The notes under the pieces: model-generated | Databases searched by the model: none | Told to the model about the DNA's origin: nothing | The model's input: only the letters and a program-made list of their open reading frames with translations | Source of the DNA: Firmicutes bacterium ADurb.Bin146 | GTDB lineage: Bacteria > Bacillota > Clostridia > DUPQ01 | Direction of reading: 5' to 3' | Length of the DNA stretch: 64,000 nt | Assembly (NCBI GenBank): GCA_002070475.1 | Contig: MWDI01000017.1 | Span: forward strand, 62,001-126,000 | Program-made: the position numbers and the translations under genes | Shown: one piece after another, positions 31,626-41,074 of the stretch | Numbering within the stretch: position 1 is the stretch's first letter | How the letters are laid out: every line of letters begins with the position of its first letter

Positions 31626-33191
31626 TCAGTCGCAATCCATATTGGCTTGTATAACCTGATCTAGTGAATAAGTATTTACAAGATATTTTACATAAGATTC
31701 AGCTAATATATAGTAATTAAAAATATATAAATTATTGGAATATGTTTTTGACAATGCATATGACATAGCATCTGCATATAAACTTAGATTAAAATCATCC
31801 AAAGGGCTGATTTCTCCTCCATGTGATAAATAATAATCCATTAAATTCTGTTCAAGTTCTTGTGAATTATTATATATATACATTAAAGTCTGACCATTAC
31901 AATCGTTTTCATATATTAACGACATCATAATTTGCTCTTGGTAAAATGGCTCATTATTCAAAGGATTTGTCACATAAGTATAGAAGCTGGTAGCAGTGTT
32001 GGACAAGTAGCAAGCAAGGCCTTCTTGAAGATACCAGAATATGTATGTTGGCTGATAATACTCTTGAAAGAAGAAATGTACTGTTTCATGAATATGCATG
32101 AATTCTATGCCAAAGCTGTTTAATTGGATAATACCTTTTTTCATATTAGTTTGTCCGCCACCACTAAGAAGAGACTCATCAATTTCATATATAATAACTT
32201 CATCAGTTTTAAGTTCATCATAATATGGAGAGACACTAAGTCGCTTTTTTAGTTCTGCAACCCCCATCAGGTTTTTATACAAAAACACTACAAGATTATC
32301 AACTGAAGTTAATAAGAATCTTTCATCCTTCTGCATTTTTATATTGTATTCAGCAAAAGGTGAGAGGATAGTAATGCTGTCATCTCTATTTATTGTAAAT
32401 TTATAACCGCTGAACAATCCACTATATATTGAATTATATATATGAGCCACTCCAATTGATTTAAGCCATTCATTCTTCATTCTCTTATTTGCCATTATCT
32501 TGATTTGTGGATCAAAGGTAACAATACTGTTAAAACAATACTTATCATAAATATATTTACAATATGCTATAGCAGTTTCCTTTGCATATACAGTATTTTC
32601 TCCATTAAGTTCATATATGAATCTTGGTTCAATGAAATCAAGAGTACTTAAATTATCTGGATTACTGTAATATGCCTGTAATTGATTCATGTCAATACTA
32701 GTGTTCATTACTGTACCTGATATACCGTATATTAACCAAGGATCCATAATATCACTCATTGCTCTTATTATGTAACTAGTAAATTCATATGTATCAAGCA
32801 TTTCAAATTTAGCTACTACTGTATTATTTTTGCAATATGCTTCTTCAAAATCCTCTCCTGTCTTTATATCGAGCTGGGTAATTATTATAGTCGGTTTCGT
32901 TATATACAGTATCTCGTTATATGAAATAATACTGTTAATTAACTCATCTATTTCGTCGATTATGTATTTGGCTCTTTCTGTATCTATACCTTCCATAACT
33001 TCAATCTCATAAAAGGCATATTCTGTTTCACATTTATAAATATCAAAGATCCGAAGTGAAATATCATCTCTTTGATGCTTAGTTTCAAAAATATCATATA
33101 ATGGGGGTGTTGATTCCGCATTTTTACTACAACCACTTAAAAGTGATAATATCAGTACCATTATGAGCAACAATACAATTTTTCTTTCCAT
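31626..33191 (-). CDS. Lipoprotein with HExxH metallopeptidase motif
   Basis: This is a 521-aa lipoprotein (MERKIVLLLIMVLILSLLSGC). At about residues 366-400 it has MHIHETVHFFFQEYY and then LQEGLACYLS. That is the HExxH zinc site with a downstream Glu in EGLA, as in gluzincin metallopeptidases of the peptidase MA clan. It is expected to sit outside the membrane and cleave peptides, if active. The start at 33191 is chosen for its RBS (GGAG) and signal peptide; an upstream extension would bury the signal. It ends in an unusual MDCD. Substrate and family are not identified. Three hairpins follow it. Confidence 0.8.
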   Translation of the reverse strand: MERKIVLLLIMVLILSLLSGCSKNAESTPPLYDIFETKHQRDDISLRIFDIYKCETEYAFYEIEVMEGIDTERAKYIIDEIDELINSIISYNEILYITKPTIIITQLDIKTGEDFEEAYCKNNTVVAKFEMLDTYEFTSYIIRAMSDIMDPWLIYGISGTVMNTSIDMNQLQAYYSNPDNLSTLDFIEPRFIYELNGENTVYAKETAIAYCKYIYDKYCFNSIVTFDPQIKIMANKRMKNEWLKSIGVAHIYNSIYSGLFSGYKFTINRDDSITILSPFAEYNIKMQKDERFLLTSVDNLVVFLYKNLMGVAELKKRLSVSPYYDELKTDEVIIYEIDESLLSGGGQTNMKKGIIQLNSFGIEFMHIHETVHFFFQEYYQPTYIFWYLQEGLACYLSNTATSFYTYVTNPLNNEPFYQEQIMMSLIYENDCNGQTLMYIYNNSQELEQNLMDYYLSHGGEISPLDDFNLSLYADAMSYALSKTYSNNLYIFNYYILAESYVKYLVNTYSLDQVIQANMDCD

Positions 33192-33348
33192 ATCATCTGC
33201 TCCGTAAGTAATAATATATAAGTATAAGGCTTCAATACTTTTAAACACTTATACTGATTTCACAATTAATTGATGCAATTATATCAATTAATTAAAATAT
33301 TGCAAAGAAATTAATTAAGGTATTATTTTATGTAATTTAAATGAGCAA

Positions 33349-33368
33349 CTGTCCGTATATGAGGACAG
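33349..33368. promoter_or_regulatory. Inverted repeat CTGTCC-N8-GGACAG, copy 2
   Basis: Lies between the HExxH lipoprotein gene (leftward) and the MazG-like gene (rightward). It matches copy 1 at 31498-31517 in arms and spacing, and could control either gene. Confidence 0.5.
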
Positions 33369-33479
33369 ATTTAAGTTATTGACAAAAATGCTTCCTACTC
33401 CTTCACTATTTGATATATAATATGTAAAGATTAACAATATTGCAACACATGAGAACAGGGGAATTGAGGATTATAATCA

Positions 33480-33806
33480 ATGGATTCATTAGAAGAATTG
33501 TCAAAAATGATAGATATATTTGTTAAAGAAAGAGATTGGGACAAGTATCATTCCCCAGTTAATTTAGCAAAAAGCATTTCAATAGAAGCAAATGAATTAC
33601 TTGAGTGTTTTCAATGGAGTGAAACGGATTTCTCGCTTGATGATGTCAAAAAAGAGTTAGCTGATGTGATAAATTACTGTATTCAAATGGCTACTAAATT
33701 AGACTTAAACATCAAAGACATTGTATTAGAGAAACTTGATGAATCAGCCAAGAAGTATCCAGTTGATAAAGCAAAAGGTACTTCTACAAAGTATGATAAA
33801 TTATAA
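33480..33806 (+). CDS. MazG-like nucleotide pyrophosphohydrolase
   Basis: This is a 108-aa all-alpha NTP pyrophosphohydrolase of the MazG/dCTPase (RS21-C6-like) type. The metal-binding pattern EANELLECFQW is followed by KKELADVINYCIQMA, giving the typical E-x2-E ... E-x2-D arrangement. It removes pyrophosphate from (d)NTPs in the cytoplasm. GAGG lies ten nt upstream. It is encoded 12 bp before the nuclease-helicase gene, so the two form an operon. Because MazG-like proteins recur in phage defence and nucleotide-depletion systems, the pair is a candidate defence unit; this is inference. Confidence 0.88.
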   Translation: MDSLEELSKMIDIFVKERDWDKYHSPVNLAKSISIEANELLECFQWSETDFSLDDVKKELADVINYCIQMATKLDLNIKDIVLEKLDESAKKYPVDKAKGTSTKYDKL

Positions 33807-33818
33807 GAGGTAGGAGAA

Positions 33819-35681
33819 ATGATTGTATATAGTGCTACCAAACAAGAGTTTAATAATGATGTAATATTAAATCTTATATCCGATAAAATTTTAACTCAAT
33901 TAAAAGGAAAAGGACTATCAGGTGGCCAGATATCTGAGTATAGAGCATGGCAGAATTCATTACAATATATGAGGAACGTCTTGGATGATAAAGAAATTCC
34001 TGACGAATCAAATATTGCTATTGAGTATCAGATACCTAGAACTTCATTACGTGTTGACTTTATTATTGCTGGTGCTGATAGAGAAAATTGCAATAATATT
34101 GTGATTATAGAATTAAAACAATGGGAGAAAGCTGAGATAATTGCTGAAGAAATGCAACACAGTGTAAAAGCATTTACCGGTGGAGCAAATCGAACAGTCA
34201 GCCATCCTTCATATCAAGCCTATTCATATGCAGTATGTATTCGCAATTCATCTGAGCAAGTGCAAGATGAAAATATTGGTGTTATTCCTTGCGCTTTTTT
34301 ACATAACTATAATCCGAAATATGTAGATGTATTAAGTAATCCGATATACCAAACTTGGTATGAAGAAGCTCCCTTCTTTATCAAAGATCAAATTCTTGAC
34401 TTAAGGAATTTTATAAAGAAATATATCACAATGAAATCAAGTGATGGACAACTGTTATACAAGATAGATAACGGCAGAATTAGACCTTCAAAATCATTAC
34501 AGGATTCAATTGTGTCTCTTATGAAAGGCAATAAAGAATTCATACTTCTTGATGATCAAATAGTAGTTTTTGATATGTGTAAAAAAATAATGAATCAATG
34601 TAAAAAAGATTCTATGAAGCGAACAATAATAATACAAGGAGGACCTGGAACTGGGAAATCTGTTCTAGCTATAAATCTTTTAAAAGAATTTATTGTCCAG
34701 GGACTGAATGCAAGTTACTGCACGAAAAATAGTGCGCCAAGAGAAGCGTATTTGAAACTGCTTTCGAAGTCAGATTTAAAAAAAGAAGTAAATATTAAGC
34801 AATTATTTCGTTCTCCTTTTGGCTTCAGTTCTTGTGTACGGAATTTTTATGATTGCTTAATTGTCGATGAATCACATCGACTAGTAAAACAGATGTTTCG
34901 TGACTATAATGGTGAGAACCAAATTAAAGAATGTATTAACGCATCCTTGTTTACAGTTTTCTTTATTGACGAAAGCCAGCGTATTACCACCAAAGATATT
35001 GGCTCCATTGAAGAAATAATACATTGGGCAAAAATTCTTGACAGTAGAGTGATTATGAATGAATCAACAGTATTAACTTCACAATTTCGATGTAATGGAA
35101 GTAACCAATATATACAATTCATCAACAATCTTTTACAAATAGGGGAGCCAGTTGATATAGATGCTACAGAGTTGAATTTTGATTTTCGAGTATTCACAAA
35201 TCCAAATGAATTACGGGATGTATTACGAATTAAAAATCAAGATACTAATAAAGCTCGTATAACAGCAGGTTATTGTTATGATTGGAATGTGAAATTTAAA
35301 AGAGGAGATTTTGATATTTTTCTTGAGGATGGATTTAAAGCTAAATGGAATTTAGATGGAGATAAAATATGGGCTATTAATCCCAAGTCTTTTGAAGAGA
35401 TTGGATGTATACATACAGCACAAGGTCTTGAATTTGATTATATAGGTGTTTTAATAGGTAAGGATTTGCGATATGATTCAAAAACTGGAAAAATAATAAC
35501 TGATAAAACTATGATTTCTAAAGATGACAACTCATCTGGTATAAAAGCAGCAGATGATAAAACTGCTGAGCAATTAATAAAAAACACATATAAAACGCTT
35601 TTATCTAGAGGTCAAAAAGGCTGTTATATATATTGTGAAGATAAAGAATTGTCGGAACATATTGTTTCTATGATTTCCTAA
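33819..35681 (+). CDS. DUF2075-type ATPase/helicase with N-terminal nuclease-like motif
   Basis: This is a 620-aa protein. Residues ~75-105 contain SLRVDFIIAG and VIIELKQW, which fit a PD-(D/E)xK nuclease core (D, then E-x-K). A P-loop follows (GGPGTGKSVLAINLL, ~274-288), then LIVDESHRL (~348), FFIDESQRI (~382) and HTAQGLEFDYIGVLIG (~532), as in superfamily 1 helicase domains and the DUF2075 family. It is cytoplasmic. The RBS GGAG is close to the ATG, and it follows the MazG-like gene by 12 bp. Nucleic acid cleavage or unwinding is inferred, not shown. Confidence 0.85.
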   Translation: MIVYSATKQEFNNDVILNLISDKILTQLKGKGLSGGQISEYRAWQNSLQYMRNVLDDKEIPDESNIAIEYQIPRTSLRVDFIIAGADRENCNNIVIIELKQWEKAEIIAEEMQHSVKAFTGGANRTVSHPSYQAYSYAVCIRNSSEQVQDENIGVIPCAFLHNYNPKYVDVLSNPIYQTWYEEAPFFIKDQILDLRNFIKKYITMKSSDGQLLYKIDNGRIRPSKSLQDSIVSLMKGNKEFILLDDQIVVFDMCKKIMNQCKKDSMKRTIIIQGGPGTGKSVLAINLLKEFIVQGLNASYCTKNSAPREAYLKLLSKSDLKKEVNIKQLFRSPFGFSSCVRNFYDCLIVDESHRLVKQMFRDYNGENQIKECINASLFTVFFIDESQRITTKDIGSIEEIIHWAKILDSRVIMNESTVLTSQFRCNGSNQYIQFINNLLQIGEPVDIDATELNFDFRVFTNPNELRDVLRIKNQDTNKARITAGYCYDWNVKFKRGDFDIFLEDGFKAKWNLDGDKIWAINPKSFEEIGCIHTAQGLEFDYIGVLIGKDLRYDSKTGKIITDKTMISKDDNSSGIKAADDKTAEQLIKNTYKTLLSRGQKGCYIYCEDKELSEHIVSMIS

Positions 35682-35830
35682 AGTGATATTATCCACGAAT
35701 AGATATAAATAAAGTATATAAAAATTTGATATATAATAATTTAATTTTTTCAACAAAATCACTTTTGTCACTGTATTAATACAAAATAGAATTATACAAT
35801 AGCATCAATAAATGAAAGGAGACTTGTTCA

Positions 35831-36211
35831 ATGGATATGAAAGACAAGATTAAAGAAGTATATGAGGGATTGGAAAAAGAAGGTTATGTTATAGGGGACT
35901 TGGGATCTGTAACTGTCAGTTCAGATGGTTCAGCAAAAGTTATGATAAATATGCATTCACCTTATGTATTGGCATTGAGCTGTTTAGGCGAGGATTTGCC
36001 CTGCATAACAAATCAGATGTTATCAGTTATAGGCGGTAAGGTAACATACACTGAAGAATCAGGTATTAATGCTAAGCTGGTAGCAAATGACGGAGCAGTA
36101 TGCTATGGAAAGAATCTGGAAGAAGCAGTGTTGTGCTGCAAAGTTCTTGAAAGAGCAGCAATGGTGTACCTTACAGTTGCACCTTTTGGAGATGCTAAGG
36201 AAGTGATTTAA
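35831..36211 (+). CDS. Miniature class II aldolase-like protein
   Basis: This is a 126-aa protein whose second half (NDGAVCYGKNLEEAVLCCKV then LERAAMVYLTVAPFGDAKEV) resembles the C-terminal part of class II aldolase/adducin proteins. It is about 90 residues shorter than the usual 215. The zinc-binding His of the HG-x4-G motif is replaced by Asn-Asp (NDGAVCYG), so aldolase chemistry is unlikely. It has an AAAGGAG RBS and its own terminator, so it looks expressed rather than decayed. The role is unknown. Confidence 0.7.
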   Translation: MDMKDKIKEVYEGLEKEGYVIGDLGSVTVSSDGSAKVMINMHSPYVLALSCLGEDLPCITNQMLSVIGGKVTYTEESGINAKLVANDGAVCYGKNLEEAVLCCKVLERAAMVYLTVAPFGDAKEVI

Positions 36212-36240
36212 GATTTTTGGTTATATAACCCTTTTAAATT

Positions 36241-36262
36241 AACAGCGCTTGCGCTGTTTTTT
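36241..36262 (+). terminator. Terminator after the mini-aldolase gene
   Basis: Stem AACAGCGC / GCGCTGTT, followed by TTTT. Confidence 0.85.
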
Positions 36263-36306
36263 ACTTGTAGTTAAAAATAATTTTAATTAAATATATAATT
36301 GATATA

Positions 36307-36334
36307 TTGATTTGGGTGTTTTATATGCTAAAAT
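36307..36334 (+). promoter_or_regulatory. Promoter of XRE-TPR regulator (leaderless arrangement)
   Basis: TTGATT (36307-36312), 16 nt, then TGC-TAAAAT (extended -10 at 36329-36334). The ATG at 36341 lies only 6 nt past the -10, and no Shine-Dalgarno sequence precedes it. Transcription should start at or next to the start codon. Confidence 0.55.
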
Positions 36335-36340
36335 CATGCT

Positions 36341-37423
36341 ATGAAAATATATTTGTCTGAAAATATTAGAAAATGCCGCAAACAAAAGAATATGACGCAG
36401 GAGCAGTTTTCAGAAGCTATGGGGGTATCTGTCGGAGCGGTATCCAAATGGGAAAGCGGTCAGATGAATCCTGAAATAGGGATGATAGTAAAGATTGCGG
36501 ATTACTTCGGACTGTCTGTAGATTATCTGCTGGGTTATACTTTCAAATCACAAAGTCTTACTGATACAGTGGCAATGATTAAGTCTTTTAATGCTAAAAA
36601 AGATTATATTACTGCAAAAGAATCGATACCTAAAGCTTTATTAAAATATCCTAATGATTTTGATATTGTTTATCACTCCGGTATTACATTATCGAATCTG
36701 GGTTGGGAAAGAAATGATACGGATGCTATTAATCAGGCTAAAAAATTATTGGAACATGCATGTACTTTGATAGAGCAGAATAAAGATCCTGATATCTCAC
36801 TTGGGTCAATTAAAACCAGGATAGCGATTATACTGTCATCTGAACGCAAGTTCACTGAAGCTATAGATTTATTAATGAAATACAATGTGAACGGAGTCAA
36901 TAACGCAAGGATAGGAAACTGCTATGTGGCTATGAATAAGTATGATCAGGCTTTAACGGTCTTGTCGGAGAATTATTTAGATAATCTTGTCAATATATAT
37001 ATGTGTGTAGCAGGTATGTGCAGCTGCTTTTCCAGCATGAATAGGTATTCAGAAGCAGTGGAGATGGTAATGTGGTTGAAACATACTCTAAAGGCTTTAG
37101 AATATGAGGATAAGCCTTCCTACCTTGTTAAAATGGGTATGATGCTTGATACAATGCTTGCTATGTTGTATTATGCAATGAAAGATAAAGAAACTGCTCG
37201 CATTGCGCTTTGGGAAGTTGCTGAGAAGGCAAGGTTATTTGATTCAAATCCTGATTTTTCCTGTGATAATATTAGGTTTTACTCAGGTAAAGAGCATACC
37301 TTTTATGATGATATCGGGCAGTCTGCTTTTGAATCAGTGGAAAATATGCTTAGGATGAATGATGATGAAAAAGATAGAGATGGACTTATAGTTATTTGGA
37401 AAGAGATATTGGATGAAAAATAG
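36341..37423 (+). CDS. XRE-family regulator with TPR-like C-terminus
   Basis: This is a 360-aa protein. The N-terminal helix-turn-helix (MTQEQFSEAMGVSVGAVSKW at ~19-38) is followed by ~280 mostly helical residues resembling tetratricopeptide repeats (YDQALTVLSENY, FTEAIDLLMKYN). Regulators of this shape often bind peptides or partner proteins. It is co-directional with, and overlaps by 11 nt, the first ABC exporter subunit, so it probably controls the exporter. It has no Shine-Dalgarno sequence and appears to be translated from a leaderless mRNA. Confidence 0.87.
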   Translation: MKIYLSENIRKCRKQKNMTQEQFSEAMGVSVGAVSKWESGQMNPEIGMIVKIADYFGLSVDYLLGYTFKSQSLTDTVAMIKSFNAKKDYITAKESIPKALLKYPNDFDIVYHSGITLSNLGWERNDTDAINQAKKLLEHACTLIEQNKDPDISLGSIKTRIAIILSSERKFTEAIDLLMKYNVNGVNNARIGNCYVAMNKYDQALTVLSENYLDNLVNIYMCVAGMCSCFSSMNRYSEAVEMVMWLKHTLKALEYEDKPSYLVKMGMMLDTMLAMLYYAMKDKETARIALWEVAEKARLFDSNPDFSCDNIRFYSGKEHTFYDDIGQSAFESVENMLRMNDDEKDRDGLIVIWKEILDEK

Positions 37424-39196
37424 AAAAGCTTCGCCGATAGGCAGGATGCTTAAGTATGCATGGGATGATGATAAACAGATATATTTTTACTGCGCATTAT
37501 ATTCATTATTCGCAGTTTCCGTGCCGATTATTTCTGTCGCTCTGCCAAAGGTTATTTGACTGAGGGCGAACCCTCATTACAGGGTATTGTAAAGCTATCA
37601 CTGCTTTTCTTCATATTTGGAGCAGCTGTATATTTTTTAAAAGAATGGCTTGCAGATTACACTTATCCTCGGATAACCTATTTGCGGATAAAGTATATTA
37701 AGGACCAAGCAGTGAAACTTCTTACAATGGATTACAAGTATATGGAACAGGCGGATTTCTTCAACAGTCGGGAAAAAGCCTTGGAAGCGACTTCATCAAA
37801 TACTAATGGGATTGAAGGTATATACCATAAGCTTTTTGATATACCTCAGCTTATATTGATAGTTATAGCATTATCTGTTTTTATTGGTTTAAAGAGTATT
37901 TGGATACTTATAGCTCTTATAGTACATATATTTGTCACTTCATATATTGCTATACTTGTTCAGAAATATCAGTATAAAAGAAAAGAAGAATTATCCAAAA
38001 AGGAAAGAAGAGTAGCATATTATTCAGCAACATCAAAAGATTTTGCTTATGGCAAGGATATCAGAGTATATGATTTGAAGACAAGAATCCTTATGAACTT
38101 TCAAAAGGAGATATCCGGATATCTTGATGTGTTTAGAGTAATAAAGAACAAAGAGTATTTGCTTGGCCTTATATCGCTTTTTACTTTAGTTGTGGCTGAT
38201 ATAGCATCATATGGTATTCTGACTTATCTTACAGTAAAAGGTATGTCTATTGCTGATTATTCTATGTACGTTGCAGCAAGCGTAGTTTTAACTCTTCAGA
38301 TGACGGCTTTATCAGAAAACATCACATTTATAATGCAAGAATATATGTATGTAAAAGATCTTTATAATTTCTTTGATGAGGATCTTGGGGAAAAAGGCGG
38401 AGAGCTTAACGCTGTAGCTGAGGATATGCCTATTGAAATAGAGTTCATTGATGTGAATTTCAAATATCCTGGAACTGACAAACCTATTTTTACTGACTTC
38501 TCATTACATATCCCTGCGGGTAGCAAGTTAGCTCTTGTAGGCATTAATGGTGCAGGCAAGACTACTTTTGTAAAGCTTCTGACGGGGATGTTCAAGGCGG
38601 ATTCGGGAAAGATACTGATTAATGGCCATGATGTAAATGAGTACGATAAACAGGAGCTGTTTTCCATGTTCTGCGTGGTATTCCAGGAAGTAAACATAAT
38701 GGCATTGACAATTGCTCAGAATATAGCATGTTCAACAGAGGATATCGATTATGCCAAAGTAGAAGATGTGCTTAGACAGGTAGACCTTTATGATAAGGTA
38801 GTTTCACTAAAAAAAGGAGTAAACAGCATGATGCTAAAGATAATAGAAGAAGATGGGGTAGTCTTTTCGGGAGGTGAAAACCAGAGACTGACTATTGCAC
38901 GTGCGTTGTATAAAGGAGGCAGCTGCGTAATAATGGATGAGCCTACTGCATCACTAGATGCACTTGCTGAAGCTTCAATCTATTCACAGTTTGATAATCT
39001 TATTCATGGCAGGACCGCAATATATATATCTCACAGACTGGCATCCACTAAATTCTGTGATGCTATAGCCCTCATAGACAATGATGGGCTTAAAGAATAC
39101 GGGACCCATGATGAGCTTATGGCGTTGGGCGGAGCATATCATGATATGTTCGTTGTACAGGGAAAATACTATCAGACAGAGGAGGAAGAGATATGA
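37413..39196 (+). pseudogene. ABC exporter subunit 1, interrupted by a -1 frameshift
   Basis: The N-terminal part (MKNRKASPIGRMLKYAWDDD, 48 codons from 37413) runs into a TGA at 37557-37559. The rest of a complete ABC exporter continues in the -1 frame from about 37556: membrane helices, Walker A GINGAGKTTFVKL, signature SGGENQRL and Walker B CVIMDEPTASLD. One extra T in the ATTTGAC sequence would give a continuous ~595-aa protein, matching the 602-aa partner. The downstream frame is intact for 546 codons, so the lesion is recent or a sequencing error. It overlaps the regulator gene upstream and the second subunit downstream (ATGA). Confidence 0.8.
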
Positions 39197-41001
39197 AAGC
39201 ATCAAAAAAGATATCTTTGGTAGTATCACTTGTATGGAGAATAAAACCGGTATATTTCATAACCTTATTCCTAAATTCCCTTATTTACTCGGCACATGTG
39301 CTTACGAATGTAATATTCCCAAGAAATCTGATTAATGAATTAATCGGGGCTAAGGACAGCTCTGTGCTTGTAATCTGGATACTGGTAATAGTGCTGTCAA
39401 ATGTAACTTTCACTTTTTTGAAGAAAACACTTAAAAGATTGCTAGATGTTCAGGAAAAAGACCTATTCTGGCAGATTGAGCGTGCTTTTTCTGACAAGAT
39501 AATGTCTATAGAATACAGATATCTCGAAGATCCGTATTATTTGGATTTAAAGGAAAGAGCTACCTTTGCAATGAGGAACCAATCTTCCTTGTCACGGCTC
39601 ATAAATATGGCTATAACATTTATAAATCAGTCTGTAACTGTAGTCGGACTAGTCGTGTTAATTCTGAATCTGTCATGGATTCTTGTCATATCATTGATTT
39701 TTACAGTTTTCATTCTAATTTTTATACAAGCCAGATTTTCCAAGTATCAGCTTAAATTCTTTTCCGAACTTATACCTGTAAATAGAAGATATGGGTATTA
39801 TGTCAATCTGACATTTGATAAGACCATACATAAAGACAGCAGATTGTTTAACATGACTGGCATGTTCACAGATATTATAGTTAAGTATAATATTGAGATA
39901 AATAAATGGTTCAGTAAGTTTTACAGAAAGATAGGGTTGTATATCGGATTGTTCCAGGTTGTAGTAGTACTGCAGACTATATTAGCTTATGGGTTTGTAG
40001 GAGCTTGGACATTAGGTGGGCAGATAAGCATAGGTGATCTTACAATGTATGTGTCGGCTGCAGTAGGATTTTCTTCAGCGGTAATTACTCTTGGTGAATC
40101 CATAATATCCATATTGCAGGTCTTAGGATATCTTGAACCCTTTATGGAACTTATGGAAATACCTGTTCTTGCTCAAAGTGAAGGCAAAGAAAAGATAAAT
40201 GTGATAGAGAGCATTGAGTTCTCAAAAGTATCATTTAAATACCCTAAAACGGATAAACTGATTCTGGATGATATTTCATTTATAATTGAAAAAGGGCAGA
40301 AGATAAGCATAGTCGGTTTGAATGGAGCGGGGAAGAGCACCATAGTCAAACTTTTATGTAGGCTGTACAAGCCGGATGAAGGAAGAATACTGGTAAATGG
40401 CAAGGATATTTATGATTATTCATATGAGGACTATATGTTGTGCATATCAGCGGTTTTTCAGGACTACAAGCTGTTTAATTTCAGTATATATGAAAACATC
40501 TCATGTAATGACATAGGTTCTGATGATGAGAAAGTGTCAGATATTCTGGAGATGGTTGATATGAAGAAAAAAGTGGAAAGTTTGCCAAACGGTGTAAAAT
40601 CATTATTCGGAAAAGAATATGATGAGGAAGGCGTGGAATTCTCGATAGGACAGTCTCAGAAAATAGCGATAGCCAGAGCTTTGTATAAAGACTCCAGTTT
40701 AGTAATTCTTGATGAACCTACGTCAGCTCTTGATCCAATTGCTGAAGCGGAAATATATGAAAACTTTAATAATCTTGTCGGTGACAAGACTGCTATATAC
40801 ATATCACACAGAATGTCTTCAAGCATATTCTGTGACAGGATACTTGTAATCAATGAAGGCCGTATAGAGGATTTTGACTCGCATCAGAAACTTATGAAGA
40901 AGAAAAACAGCTTATATTACAAGCTTTTTAATTCTCAAGCAGAAAACTACAGATACGAAAAAGTAATGAAAACTTATTCAAGCCTTGATAATGGTTTTTA
41001 G
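39193..41001 (+). CDS. ABC exporter subunit 2 (permease-ATPase half transporter)
   Basis: This is a 602-aa half transporter with ~6 transmembrane helices in residues 1-310. The nucleotide-binding domain has Walker A GLNGAGKSTIVKL, Walker B VILDEPTSALD and His switch YISHR. The signature motif is degenerate (EFSIGQSQK instead of SGGQ), as in heterodimeric exporters with one weak ATP site. It is translationally coupled to subunit 1 (ATGA). It probably exports a peptide, lipid or drug. The linked XRE-TPR regulator suggests inducible control. Confidence 0.92.
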   Translation: MKASKKISLVVSLVWRIKPVYFITLFLNSLIYSAHVLTNVIFPRNLINELIGAKDSSVLVIWILVIVLSNVTFTFLKKTLKRLLDVQEKDLFWQIERAFSDKIMSIEYRYLEDPYYLDLKERATFAMRNQSSLSRLINMAITFINQSVTVVGLVVLILNLSWILVISLIFTVFILIFIQARFSKYQLKFFSELIPVNRRYGYYVNLTFDKTIHKDSRLFNMTGMFTDIIVKYNIEINKWFSKFYRKIGLYIGLFQVVVVLQTILAYGFVGAWTLGGQISIGDLTMYVSAAVGFSSAVITLGESIISILQVLGYLEPFMELMEIPVLAQSEGKEKINVIESIEFSKVSFKYPKTDKLILDDISFIIEKGQKISIVGLNGAGKSTIVKLLCRLYKPDEGRILVNGKDIYDYSYEDYMLCISAVFQDYKLFNFSIYENISCNDIGSDDEKVSDILEMVDMKKKVESLPNGVKSLFGKEYDEEGVEFSIGQSQKIAIARALYKDSSLVILDEPTSALDPIAEAEIYENFNNLVGDKTAIYISHRMSSSIFCDRILVINEGRIEDFDSHQKLMKKKNSLYYKLFNSQAENYRYEKVMKTYSSLDNGF

Positions 41002-41038
41002 ACTTTTTTCATAAAGCAGCATTTTTTTCTTTTTGTTG

Positions 41039-41067
41039 TTGTCTTTTCCTGTAGAATTTAATAATAT
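41039..41067 (+). promoter_or_regulatory. Promoter of MATE gene (leaderless arrangement)
   Basis: TTGTCT (41039-41044), 17 nt, TAATAT (41062-41067). The ATG at 41075 is 7 nt past the -10 and has no Shine-Dalgarno sequence. Confidence 0.45.
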
Positions 41068-41074
41068 ATACCTT

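Noticed and set aside
35693..35701. A DnaA-box-like sequence, TTATCCACG
   Set aside because: It is a single copy with no cluster, no dnaA nearby and no AT-rich unwinding element beyond the general base composition.
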